Source: Endomicrobium sp.
GTDB lineage: Bacteria > Elusimicrobiota > Endomicrobiia > Endomicrobiales > Endomicrobiaceae
Length of the DNA stretch: 34,121 nucleotides
Assembly (NCBI GenBank): GCA_031271205.1
Contig: JAISWG010000027.1
Span: 1-34,121, forward strand
Direction of reading: 5' to 3'
In this document: piece by piece, positions 26,779 through 34,121 of the stretch
Layout of the letters: the number at the start of each line of letters is the position of its first letter
Numbering within the stretch: position 1 is the first letter of the stretch
Translations under genes and position numbers: made by a program
The notes under the pieces: generated by a model
Database searches by the model: none
What the model saw: only the letters and a program-made list of their open reading frames with translations
What the model was told of the DNA's origin: nothing

Positions 26779-27495
26779 TTACCTCGCATATTTTTTCAAC
26801 TGTTTAAGTACAAGTTCAAAGTCTTTTGGAAGATTAGATTCAAAAGTCTTTCCTATACCGCTAGAAGGCAATATCAATGTTAGAGATTGTGCATGCAAAG
26901 TAAGTCTTGATATAAGAGGTTTTTCGGTTTTATATTTTTTTACCTTATAATTGCGTTTCAACGCTGATAGCATTATAGGATCTGATAAGCCGTATTCAGC
27001 ATCTATAGCTAATGGGTGACCCAAGCTCCAAAAATGTATCCTTATTTGGTGTCTTCTGCCTGTCAAAGGCACAGCTTCAACTAAAGTGTAACTTTTAAAC
27101 CTTTCAAGAACTTTAAAATTAGTTATTGACTCTTTCCCAGTTATATCTATAGATATATTTCTTCCTGAAATAAGTATAGGTTTGTTTATAGTTCCTTCTT
27201 TTTCTTCTAAGACGCCAGATAAAAGAGCAATGTATTTCTTATATACTTGACAATTTTCAAACTGCATGCTTATGCTTCTATGACTTTCTGCGTTTTTTGC
27301 AAAAACCAAAACACCGGTTGTATCTTTATCTATTCTATGAACTATCCATATTTTTTGACTTAACTGACTCTCCAATATACCAACAAGAGTTTTACTCTGA
27401 TTAGTGTATTGATCAGGTATAACTGTAATCCCAGAAGGTTTGCTCACCACTATAATATCATCATCTTGATAAATTGTTTCTATGTTTTGTATCAT
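26779..27495 (-). CDS. RluA-family pseudouridine synthase
   Basis: This enzyme isomerises specific uridines to pseudouridine in rRNA or tRNA. The 238-aa protein contains the RluA-family catalytic motif VHRIDKDTTGVLVFAK with the nucleophile Asp56, then TGRRHQIRIHFWSLGHPLAID, a second family signature. It lacks the N-terminal S4 RNA-binding domain found in RluC/RluD, so it resembles the shorter RluA/TruC type. The exact target cannot be assigned. Its ATG overlaps the ligA stop by four bases (ATGA), and it runs directly into the DUF362 gene. Confidence 0.92.
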   Translation of the reverse strand: MIQNIETIYQDDDIIVVSKPSGITVIPDQYTNQSKTLVGILESQLSQKIWIVHRIDKDTTGVLVFAKNAESHRSISMQFENCQVYKKYIALLSGVLEEKEGTINKPILISGRNISIDITGKESITNFKVLERFKSYTLVEAVPLTGRRHQIRIHFWSLGHPLAIDAEYGLSDPIMLSALKRNYKVKKYKTEKPLISRLTLHAQSLTLILPSSGIGKTFESNLPKDFELVLKQLKKYAR

Positions 27496-29483
27496 ACGCC
27501 TATTAATCTCTCAAACTCTGCTTCATCGATAATTTTTAGATCTAACTTTTTAGCTTTTTCAAGTTTAGAACCAGCATTTACCCCCGCAAGAACATAATCT
27601 ATTTTTTTACTTACTGAAAATGTCACTTCTCCTCCTAGATACTTTATGATTTCAAACGCTTTTTCTCTAGAGTATTTTTTAAGCTCTCCAGTTAAAATAA
27701 ATGTCATACCTTCAAATTGCAAACTTTTTTTTGATGTTTCAGGTTCCATCATGTTTACTCCACTTAAAACCAGATCTTCTATTACATGCCGCACAGTCGC
27801 CTTTCCAAAAAATTCTCTTAAAGACAATGCCAATACTTTACCTATTTCAAATACTTTTGAAAAATCTTCAAGAGATACATCAAATAAAGATTCCATAGTT
27901 TTAAACCTTTTAGCAACAATTTTCGAAACTTTTTCTCCAATATGGCGTATTCCTAAAGCAAATATAAGTTTGCTCAAAGGACGCTTTTTACTTTCAGCAA
28001 TAGCCTTGATAAGATTATTGGCTTTTTTATCTTTAAAAAATTTAAGATCCATAAAATCATCATAACTCAAACGATAAATATCAGACAACTTATGCAATTT
28101 CTTTTTTTCAAGAAGCTGATCTACTACAGATTCTCCAAACCCACTTATATTCATAGCATTCCTTGAAACAAAATGTATCAAGTGGCTTCTAAACTGCACA
28201 GGACACTCGGGATTTATACATCTGTAGGCAACTACCTTTTCGTCTTCTTTTATAACTTCACTACCACATGATGGACAATTTTTAGGAGGTTTAAAAAAAC
28301 TTTCATTTTCCTTTTTCACAACTTTAACTATCTTTGGAATAACATCCCCAGCACGTTCTATCAAAACAATATCACCTTCGTTTACATTGAGACGTTTAAT
28401 TTCTTCAAAATTATGAAGCGTGGCATGAGATATTGTAACTCCGCTAAGCAAAGCAGGTTTTAAAATCGCAGAGGGCGTAATTATTCCGGTACGCCCTACT
28501 TGACATCTTATTTTTATAAGTTTAGTTGTAGTTTGCCTAGAGGGAAACTTAAACGCTATAGCCCATCTTGGACTCTTGTTTGTACTTCCCAGCTCATTTT
28601 GTAAGTTCAAACTATTTACTTTTATAACAAGACCATCAACTTCATAATCTAACAAATCTCTCTTTTCAAGCATTAGATCAATAAATCTTGACACCTCATC
28701 AAAAGAATTGCAAACTCTAAAATTGTTTTGAAGTTTAAAGCCACAATTTTGACAATATCTAAAAAATTCGGATTGTTTTTCAAAGTATTTCCCTTCAATT
28801 TTTCCAAAAGAGTGGACAAAAAAACGAAGCTTTCTTTCAGCAGTAATTTGAGGATTTTTTTGCCTTAGTGAGCCTGAGGCAGCATTTCTTGGATTTGCAA
28901 ATTTTTGACCATTTAAGTAAAACATTTCTTCATTAAGTTTATTAAAGTTGGATTTATCTATATACACCTCACCGCGAAGTTCAAAAAAACTCGGAGGGTT
29001 TTTTATTTTGAGTTTATGTGGTATATCTTGTATAGTTTTTATGTTTTCCGTTATGTCTTCTCCTGTTTCTCCGTCACCACGAGTTGCTCCAACAATCAAA
29101 ACTCCATCTAAATACGTTAGACTTGCACTTACTCCATCTATTTTAAACTCCATTATAAATTCTAAATTTGAGTTATTAAACTTTTTTGCCATTTTCTCAT
29201 ACCATGACGCAGTTTCATCCCGCGAATATGTGTTATCCAATGAAAGCACAGGAACAGCATGTTTTATATGTTTAAAGGAAGAAGAAGCGTAACCTGAAAC
29301 TTTTTTTGTTGGAGATTTTGACAATGCAAAAATATGACACTCTTGCTCAAGATGTTCAAGTTTTCTTACAAGAGCATCATATTCTCCATCAGAAATTTCA
29401 GGTTCATTTTTATCATAATAAAGAGAATTATGCCTAACTAACTCTTTTCTTAAACGTTTTATTAAATTTTGTATATTTCTCAT
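27492..29483 (-). CDS. ligA: NAD-dependent DNA ligase LigA
   Basis: LigA seals nicks during replication and repair. It is 663 aa, full length. An N-terminal Ia domain (HNSLYYDKNEPEISDGEYD) is followed by the adenylation domain with the nucleophile Lys114 in EFKIDGVSAS. Next come the OB fold (VGRTGIITPSAILKPALLSG) and a four-Cys zinc finger (CPSCGSE ... CINPEC). Helix-hairpin-helix repeats (ALGIRHIGEKVSKIVAKRF) and a C-terminal BRCT domain (about 590-663, GMTFILTGEL ... VLAGVNAGSKLEKAK) complete it. All functional parts are present. It heads a tight operon with the RluA synthase, DUF362, recX and purH. A TATAAT lies about 35 bases before its ATG, without a good -35. It begins 50 bases after nusB. 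Confidence 0.98.
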   Translation of the reverse strand: MRNIQNLIKRLRKELVRHNSLYYDKNEPEISDGEYDALVRKLEHLEQECHIFALSKSPTKKVSGYASSSFKHIKHAVPVLSLDNTYSRDETASWYEKMAKKFNNSNLEFIMEFKIDGVSASLTYLDGVLIVGATRGDGETGEDITENIKTIQDIPHKLKIKNPPSFFELRGEVYIDKSNFNKLNEEMFYLNGQKFANPRNAASGSLRQKNPQITAERKLRFFVHSFGKIEGKYFEKQSEFFRYCQNCGFKLQNNFRVCNSFDEVSRFIDLMLEKRDLLDYEVDGLVIKVNSLNLQNELGSTNKSPRWAIAFKFPSRQTTTKLIKIRCQVGRTGIITPSAILKPALLSGVTISHATLHNFEEIKRLNVNEGDIVLIERAGDVIPKIVKVVKKENESFFKPPKNCPSCGSEVIKEDEKVVAYRCINPECPVQFRSHLIHFVSRNAMNISGFGESVVDQLLEKKKLHKLSDIYRLSYDDFMDLKFFKDKKANNLIKAIAESKKRPLSKLIFALGIRHIGEKVSKIVAKRFKTMESLFDVSLEDFSKVFEIGKVLALSLREFFGKATVRHVIEDLVLSGVNMMEPETSKKSLQFEGMTFILTGELKKYSREKAFEIIKYLGGEVTFSVSKKIDYVLAGVNAGSKLEKAKKLDLKIIDEAEFERLIGV

Positions 29484-29533
29484 TTATTTTTTAGATTTTT
29501 ATAGATAAATTATAATCAAAGTAGAGATAAAAA

Positions 29534-29938
29534 TTAAATCCTTGCTACTTTTAGTTTGTCTAATATACCGTTTACAAACCTACTCGAATCCTCTGTGGAA
29601 TATCGCTTCGATATTTCTACAGCTTCATCTATCACAACATTAATTGGAGTCGTAGGCGTAGCAATTATTTCATAAGCTGCCAAACGTATTATATTGCGGT
29701 CAACAACAGCCATTCTGCCTAATTCCCAATTTATAGCGTATTTTCTAATAAGGGCATCTATTTCTCCCTTTTTCTTGCAAACCCCCTTAAACAATACTAC
29801 AGCAAAATCCCTGTAGATTTCGTCTTTTGGCATAACATCTTCAAAAGCATCGCAAACAACATCAACTGAAGTGTTGCAATTGTCAAGTAAATAAAGCATC
29901 TGCAAAGAACATATTCTCGCCTCTCTTCTGGAACCCAT
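29534..29938 (-). CDS. nusB: transcription antitermination factor NusB
   Basis: NusB with NusE (S10) binds boxA RNA in rRNA leaders and supports antitermination. It is 134 aa, all-helical. Characteristic segments are SRREARICSLQMLYLLD at the N-terminus, and NWELGRMAVVDRNIIRLAAYEI and PINVVIDEAVEISKRYSTEDSSRFVNGILDKL towards the C-terminus, which match the family very well. GAGG lies about 11 bases before the ATG. It sits 186 bases after rlmN and 50 before ligA, and may be transcribed with either. Confidence 0.96.
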   Translation of the reverse strand: MGSRREARICSLQMLYLLDNCNTSVDVVCDAFEDVMPKDEIYRDFAVVLFKGVCKKKGEIDALIRKYAINWELGRMAVVDRNIIRLAAYEIIATPTTPINVVIDEAVEISKRYSTEDSSRFVNGILDKLKVARI

Positions 29939-30124
29939 AAAATCACAAACCTCGTTTATAGCCTAAAATCTATCTTATACACCCATTACTCCTCCAACGA
30001 ATTTTACAAAAAAAACAGTTTAGGGTTCAATTTTTCACTATAAAAATTAGAATTAAATATAGAAAAAATTCTAAATATTCAGCTCTAACCAATCAAATAT
30101 TATCTTAACTTTTAAAATATAATA

Positions 30125-31156
30125 TTAGTATCCAAGTTGACCACAAGCAGCTTTAATATCAGCACCTTTTGCTTGCCTTATATTTACTATAATTCCGTTG
30201 AGCTTTAAAATATTTTTAAATTTTTGCACTATTTTTTGTTGAGGAATTTTCAAGTTGGTTCCGTCAATGAGATTAAAAGGCATCAAATTTACTTGAACAT
30301 TAGGATTCAATAATTCATAATGCCTAAGCAATCTCACAAGCTTATGGGCATTTATTGCAGAATCATTGATATTTTTGATTAAAATATATTCTATTGTAAG
30401 ATGAGATTTTGTTTTTTTAAGATAATACTTGCCTGCATTTAATATATCTCCAATATGAAAACCAAAGTTGTTTGGAATCAGCTTTCTTCTTTGTTTTTCA
30501 TCAACTGAATGCAAAGAAAGAGCTAAACGAACGTTGAAATTACCATCTGCAAGTTTTTTAATTGCCAAAACATTCCCTACACTTGAAAGCGTAATATGTC
30601 TTTTGCCTATACCAAACTCTTTATTTGATAATAATGAATTTAAAACAAGCACAGTATTATTTAAATTAAGAGTAGGCTCTCCCATTCCCATGAATAATAC
30701 ACCTGATATTTTCTCTTTAATATCGTTTTCTATCTGCAAAATCTGTTCAAGAATCTCACCCCTAGTTAAGTTCCTAATAAGTTTAGATCTTCCAGAAGAA
30801 CAGAATATGCATGATATGGGACAGCCTATCTGCGAAGAAATACAAACTGAATTTTTTCCATTAGTTGATAAAAAAACAGCAAAAAAGTATTTTTTATCAA
30901 CAGTTTGGAATGTATATCTAATTGTTCTATCTACAATAGATCGCTCTTTTTTTACTATTTTCAAATCTCTGAGCGTAAATCTTTTATTGAGCTCTTCTCT
31001 AAGATCTTTTGAGATATTTGTAAACTCATTAAAAGATGACACTTTTTTAACATAAACCCACTCAATAATTTGATTAATTTTATAATCTTCTTTGATTATA
31101 TTTTTTACTGTCGCTTTAAACTGCGCTACAGTAAAATTCAAAATATATTTCTTCAT
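30125..31156 (-). CDS. rlmN: dual-specificity rRNA/tRNA methyltransferase RlmN
   Basis: RlmN is a radical-SAM methylase that makes 2-methyladenosine at A2503 of 23S rRNA and in some tRNAs. It is 343 aa. The radical-SAM cluster motif is CPISCIFC (Cys112, 116, 119). The second catalytic Cys, which forms the protein-RNA adduct, is Cys338 in AACGQLGY. The EIL-QIL, FMGMGEPTLN and SLHSVDEKQRRKLIP segments are the family's SAM-binding and fold motifs. It starts 73 bases after pgi on the same strand. The GGAG ribosome binding site is about 11 bases from the ATG. Confidence 0.96.
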   Translation of the reverse strand: MKKYILNFTVAQFKATVKNIIKEDYKINQIIEWVYVKKVSSFNEFTNISKDLREELNKRFTLRDLKIVKKERSIVDRTIRYTFQTVDKKYFFAVFLSTNGKNSVCISSQIGCPISCIFCSSGRSKLIRNLTRGEILEQILQIENDIKEKISGVLFMGMGEPTLNLNNTVLVLNSLLSNKEFGIGKRHITLSSVGNVLAIKKLADGNFNVRLALSLHSVDEKQRRKLIPNNFGFHIGDILNAGKYYLKKTKSHLTIEYILIKNINDSAINAHKLVRLLRHYELLNPNVQVNLMPFNLIDGTNLKIPQQKIVQKFKNILKLNGIIVNIRQAKGADIKAACGQLGY

Positions 31157-31229
31157 ATTTTATACTACTCTCCTAACAATTTCCCTTCAAAAAATTTACT
31201 TTTTTCTCACAAAACGATACCACATATAA

Positions 31230-32873
31230 TTATTTTCTTTTATCTCTATAAATCTTTATCAAACTCTCTGTTGACACATCATGCTTACTGTAAGTTTCGC
31301 CTTTGAGTTCTAGCAATATTACATTTGCCAACACCTTTCCAAGCTCAACTCCCCATTGGTCAAAACTGTTTATCCGCCACATAATCCCTTGCACAAATAT
31401 TTTATGCTCATACAACGCTATTAATGCACCAAGAGTTCTTGGTGTAAGACTATCTATCAAAATGCTGTTAGTAGGCCTATTTCCATCAAATACTTTATAA
31501 GGCACCAAAAATTCTATATCAGCTTGGGAAAACCCTGTCCTTACAAAGTTTTCAACAACTTGCTCTTTTGTAAGACCAAACGCTAAAGCTTCCATCTGAG
31601 CAAAATAATTTGCCATCAACTTTTCTTGATGATCACCGACTTTCTCAAGAGAGTTTATAAAGCCTATAAAATCAGAAGGGATAAATTTAGTTCCCTGATG
31701 AACAAGTTGATAAAAAGAATGCTGTGCATTAGTTCCTATTCCTCCTAAGATTACAGGGCCAGTTTCATAATCTACCCTGTCACCTTCACGATTTATAAAT
31801 TTACCATTGCTTTCCATATCTTCTTGCTGAACATATGCTGGAAATTTATACAAATACTGACTGTAAGGCAAAACAGCATAAGTAGAAGCTCCAAAAAAAT
31901 TGTTATACCAAAATCCTAAAATAGCCATAATAATAGGTATATTTTTTTCATAAGGCACGTTTAAGAAATGTTGATCAATATAATATGCACCTTCCAAAAG
32001 TTCAGTAAATCTATCAAAACCAACATAGCAGGCAATTGACAATCCTATAGCAGACCATAAAGAATATCTGCCTCCTACAAAATCCCAAAATTCAAATATA
32101 CCGTTTTCGTCTATACCAAATTCTTTAACTTTTTTTACGTTTGTTGAAAGACCGACAAAGTGTTTGCTTACAGACTTATCTCCAAGTTTAGACACAAGCC
32201 ACTGTCTTGCAGTTGAAGCATTGGTCATAGTTTCAAGAGTAGTAAACGTCTTTGAAGCAATTATAAAAAGAGTCGTTTCAGGATTTAAATTCCTAAGAGT
32301 TTCGCAAATATCTGCTCCGTCAATATTTGAAACAAAATGTACATTAGGACCATCAGCATAATACTTAAGCGCCTCGCAAACCATCCTAGGACCCAAATCT
32401 GAACAACCTATGCCTATATTTACAATATCTGTTATCTTTTTTCCTGTAAAACCTGCCCATTTGCCGTTTCTCAAATCATTGTTGAACTTTTTCATTTTAG
32501 AAAGCACCGCATTAATTTCAGGCATAACATTTTTACCGTTAACATATACAGGTTTTTTACTTCTATTTCTTAAAGCTGTATGAAGAACCGCTCTTTTTTC
32601 AGTCCAGTTTATTTTTTCACCAGAAAACATTTTGTCGGCATACTCTTTGACCTTAGCAGTTTTAGCAAAATCCATTAAAAGTCTAAAAGTTTCTGAAGTT
32701 ATAATATTTTTTGAGTAATCAAAAGTTAAACCTAGATTATTATCTCGTATAGAAAATTCATTAAATCTATTACTTCCTTTAAATAAATCCCTTAAATGCA
32801 ACATGGCAGTTTTTTTGTAATTTTTCTCAAGATTTTGCCAAACATCTGTTTTTTTTAACTCAAATTTGCCCAT
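31230..32873 (-). CDS. pgi: glucose-6-phosphate isomerase
   Basis: Pgi interconverts glucose 6-phosphate and fructose 6-phosphate in glycolysis. It is 547 aa, the long E. coli/eukaryote-like form. Two SIS domains carry NIGIGCSDLGPRMV, IIASKTFTTLETMTN (phosphate loop), DFVGGRYSLWSAIGL (PGI signature 1), EDMESNGKF, QHSFYQLVHQGTKF with the active-site His, and FDQWGVELGKVLA (signature 2 with the catalytic Lys). The ATG follows AGGAGGAAAGC, a strong ribosome binding site. Hexose-phosphate metabolism also feeds sedoheptulose phosphate for GmhA. The 265-base upstream gap separates it from the divergent broken methyltransferase gene. I see no clear promoter in it. Confidence 0.98.
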   Translation of the reverse strand: MGKFELKKTDVWQNLEKNYKKTAMLHLRDLFKGSNRFNEFSIRDNNLGLTFDYSKNIITSETFRLLMDFAKTAKVKEYADKMFSGEKINWTEKRAVLHTALRNRSKKPVYVNGKNVMPEINAVLSKMKKFNNDLRNGKWAGFTGKKITDIVNIGIGCSDLGPRMVCEALKYYADGPNVHFVSNIDGADICETLRNLNPETTLFIIASKTFTTLETMTNASTARQWLVSKLGDKSVSKHFVGLSTNVKKVKEFGIDENGIFEFWDFVGGRYSLWSAIGLSIACYVGFDRFTELLEGAYYIDQHFLNVPYEKNIPIIMAILGFWYNNFFGASTYAVLPYSQYLYKFPAYVQQEDMESNGKFINREGDRVDYETGPVILGGIGTNAQHSFYQLVHQGTKFIPSDFIGFINSLEKVGDHQEKLMANYFAQMEALAFGLTKEQVVENFVRTGFSQADIEFLVPYKVFDGNRPTNSILIDSLTPRTLGALIALYEHKIFVQGIMWRINSFDQWGVELGKVLANVILLELKGETYSKHDVSTESLIKIYRDKRK

Positions 32874-33138
32874 GCTTTCCTCCTGATTGTATTTTGCATT
32901 AGAATCAATTTTTCTAACACATAAAAGTTATAGCAAAATAGTGTATAAACCGTACCATTATTTATATCCTATGACATATTCAAGTAAAAGCTGTTGCAAG
33001 AAGTGACTTAATTTGTGGCAAACTTATTCACTTTAACTGCAAAAACATTATAGGATAAACTATGTTAAAATTATATGCGAACATATGGATATCAAATATA
33101 AAATTTTAATCCTACATCTAATATAGTAAAATTCTTTT

Positions 33139-33905
33139 ATGTTAATTAAAAGATTTCAAAACCAAATCTTTAAAAATTTTTTAAAACTCCGGGATAAAAA
33201 ATTCCGCAGAAAAAATAATGTCTTTCTGGTTGAAGGCAAAAAACAAATTTTTGAAATATCTAAAGATTGGAACATTAGACAAATCATAGTTTCTCAAAAA
33301 TATGAGGCTATTAATACTTTTGAGAAACCCATAATTTTATCAGAGCAACTATTTCAAAATTATCATCTACAAAATCGCCTCAAGGAATAATTGCTGTTGT
33401 TGAAAAAAAACATTATAAAATTGAAGAATTAATAAATCAAACCAGTTTTTTCATAGTTTTAGAAAATGTTCAAGATCCTGGAAATTTAGGGGCAATTGTC
33501 CGTTCAGCTGATGCTTTTGGAGCAAAAGCTATATTTATTTCCAAAAAAAGTACAGATATATATTCAGATAAAACTATAAGAGCCACTATGGGCTCTTTGT
33601 TTCATTTACCTGTATTAAATAACGTTGATATAAAAGAACTTATTATTTTGATGAAAAGAAAAAAAATTACAATCTTTGCCACTTCATTAAATAGCAAAAA
33701 ATATTTAAACGAACTACATTGTTCTACAAAAATAGCTTTTATAATTGGTAATGAAAGTAATGGTGTAAAAATAGAAACTGAAAAACTCGCAAATACATCG
33801 TTTAAAATTCCAATGTATGGAAAAGCTGAATCTTTAAACGTTGCTGTTGCAGCGTCAATAATTATGTATGAAGTTACAAAAAATAAGCAATATATGCAAA
33901 TATAA
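33139..33905 (+). pseudogene. SpoU/TrmH-family rRNA 2'-O-methyltransferase broken by one frameshift
   Basis: Two track ORFs (33139..33390 and 33588..33905) are halves of one roughly 255-residue gene. The first reads KFRRKNNVFLVEGKKQIFEI, the N-terminal substrate-binding domain. In the third frame, from about 33357, the rest continues without a stop: KLSSTKSPQGIIAVVEKKHY, then motif 1 ENVQDPGNLGAIVRSADAFG, motif 2 FIIGNESNGV and motif 3 IPMYGKAESLNVAVAASI. Every family motif for the knotted SAM site is intact. Adding one A to the AAAA at 33356-33359 restores a single frame (LFQ-K-LSS). It is therefore a very recent pseudogene, a sequencing error, or a gene expressed by slippage. The target (RlmB- or TrmH-like) is undetermined. 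Confidence 0.9.
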
Positions 33906-33927
33906 ATTTATTAAAATTTGAAAGTTC

Positions 33928-34010
33928 GTCTAAATTTATCGTTTATACCACACCGTTTTTTGAGTTTTTCCTATAAAATATCAAAAACGTTTTTGAATAA
34001 AAATTTAGAC
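33928..34010. repeat. nested inverted repeats downstream of the broken methyltransferase gene
   Basis: GTCTAAATTT (33928-33937) and AAATTTAGAC (34001-34010) are perfect 10-base inverted arms. Inside, CGTTTTTTGA (33953-33962) faces TCAAAAACG (33981-33989), which itself starts the perfect 16-base palindrome TCAAAAACGTTTTTGA (33981-33996). Alternative hairpins are possible. It may act as a terminator or be the remains of a small mobile repeat. No target-site duplication is evident. Confidence 0.45.
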
Positions 34011-34121
34011 CTTATTGTATGAGAAAAACTTCAAAAAAAGAGATGCTAAGAAAACAATAAAAAACAAAGTGTAGTAAGACTGTTAAAAATTAAAACTTCT
34101 AGTGTTATGAATTTGCAGCCA

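Noticed and set aside
33588-33905. 105-aa methyltransferase ORF as a separate gene
   Set aside because: It is the in-frame continuation of the methyltransferase reading that begins at 33139 after a one-base shift. Its ATG is internal.

Overview
The window is AT-rich DNA with densely packed housekeeping genes, almost all on the minus strand, separated by 0.3-2.3 kb stretches that hold no intact gene but contain recognisable gene relics. Heptose and lipid A genes (gmhA, gmhB, lpxK) indicate a Gram-negative cell with LPS. A complete-looking his operon beside broken mfd, aroQ, spoU-type methyltransferase and pilin-like remnants is the pattern of a reduced, still decaying genome of a host-restricted bacterium that keeps amino-acid synthesis. 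The gene set and decay pattern fit an insect-gut endosymbiont such as 'Candidatus Endomicrobium' (Elusimicrobiota). That assignment is inference from recall, not a search.

Layout. 1-2.35 kb: no intact gene; an aroQ relic on + and one unidentified fragment. 2.35-6.5 kb (-): pepQ-efp-accB-accC-gmhA, from a TTGACA promoter divergent to a plus-strand cold-shock gene (6.64-6.84 kb), which ends in two strong hairpins. 6.98-9.03 kb (-): groES-groEL with its own promoter and a non-CIRCE inverted repeat. 9.1-14.47 kb (-): hisG-hisD-hisB-hisH-hisF-hisIE-hisA, nearly all overlapping, preceded by a consensus promoter, a 19-codon His/Arg-rich leader ORF and a rho-independent attenuator. 14.5-15.9 kb: relics (S1-like, pilin-like and unknown). 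15.9-17.55 kb (-): lpxK-gmhB. 17.5-18.7 kb: an unknown relic. 18.7-20.65 kb (-): typA. 20.65-21.45 kb: nothing intact. 21.45-23.2 kb (-): lipA followed by an internally deleted mfd. 23.5-29.5 kb (-): ligA, RluA-type synthase, DUF362/ferredoxin protein, recX and purH as a tight operon. 29.5-32.9 kb (-): pgi, rlmN, nusB. 33.1-33.9 kb (+): a SpoU/TrmH-family rRNA methyltransferase broken by a single missing A. The final 200 bp hold nested inverted repeats.

Functionally the window covers histidine synthesis (all steps from PRPP to histidinol phosphate and the final oxidation, except the HisC transaminase, the histidinol-phosphate phosphatase and a HisZ partner), purine synthesis (last two steps), fatty-acid initiation (biotin carboxylase plus BCCP), LPS heptose and lipid A, lipoate, chaperonin, translation factors (EF-P, BipA), RNA modification, antitermination, DNA ligation and glycolysis. 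The most notable regulatory feature is the his leader. The most notable degradation events are the mfd internal deletion and the one-base frameshift in the methyltransferase gene. Both affect conserved information-processing functions.
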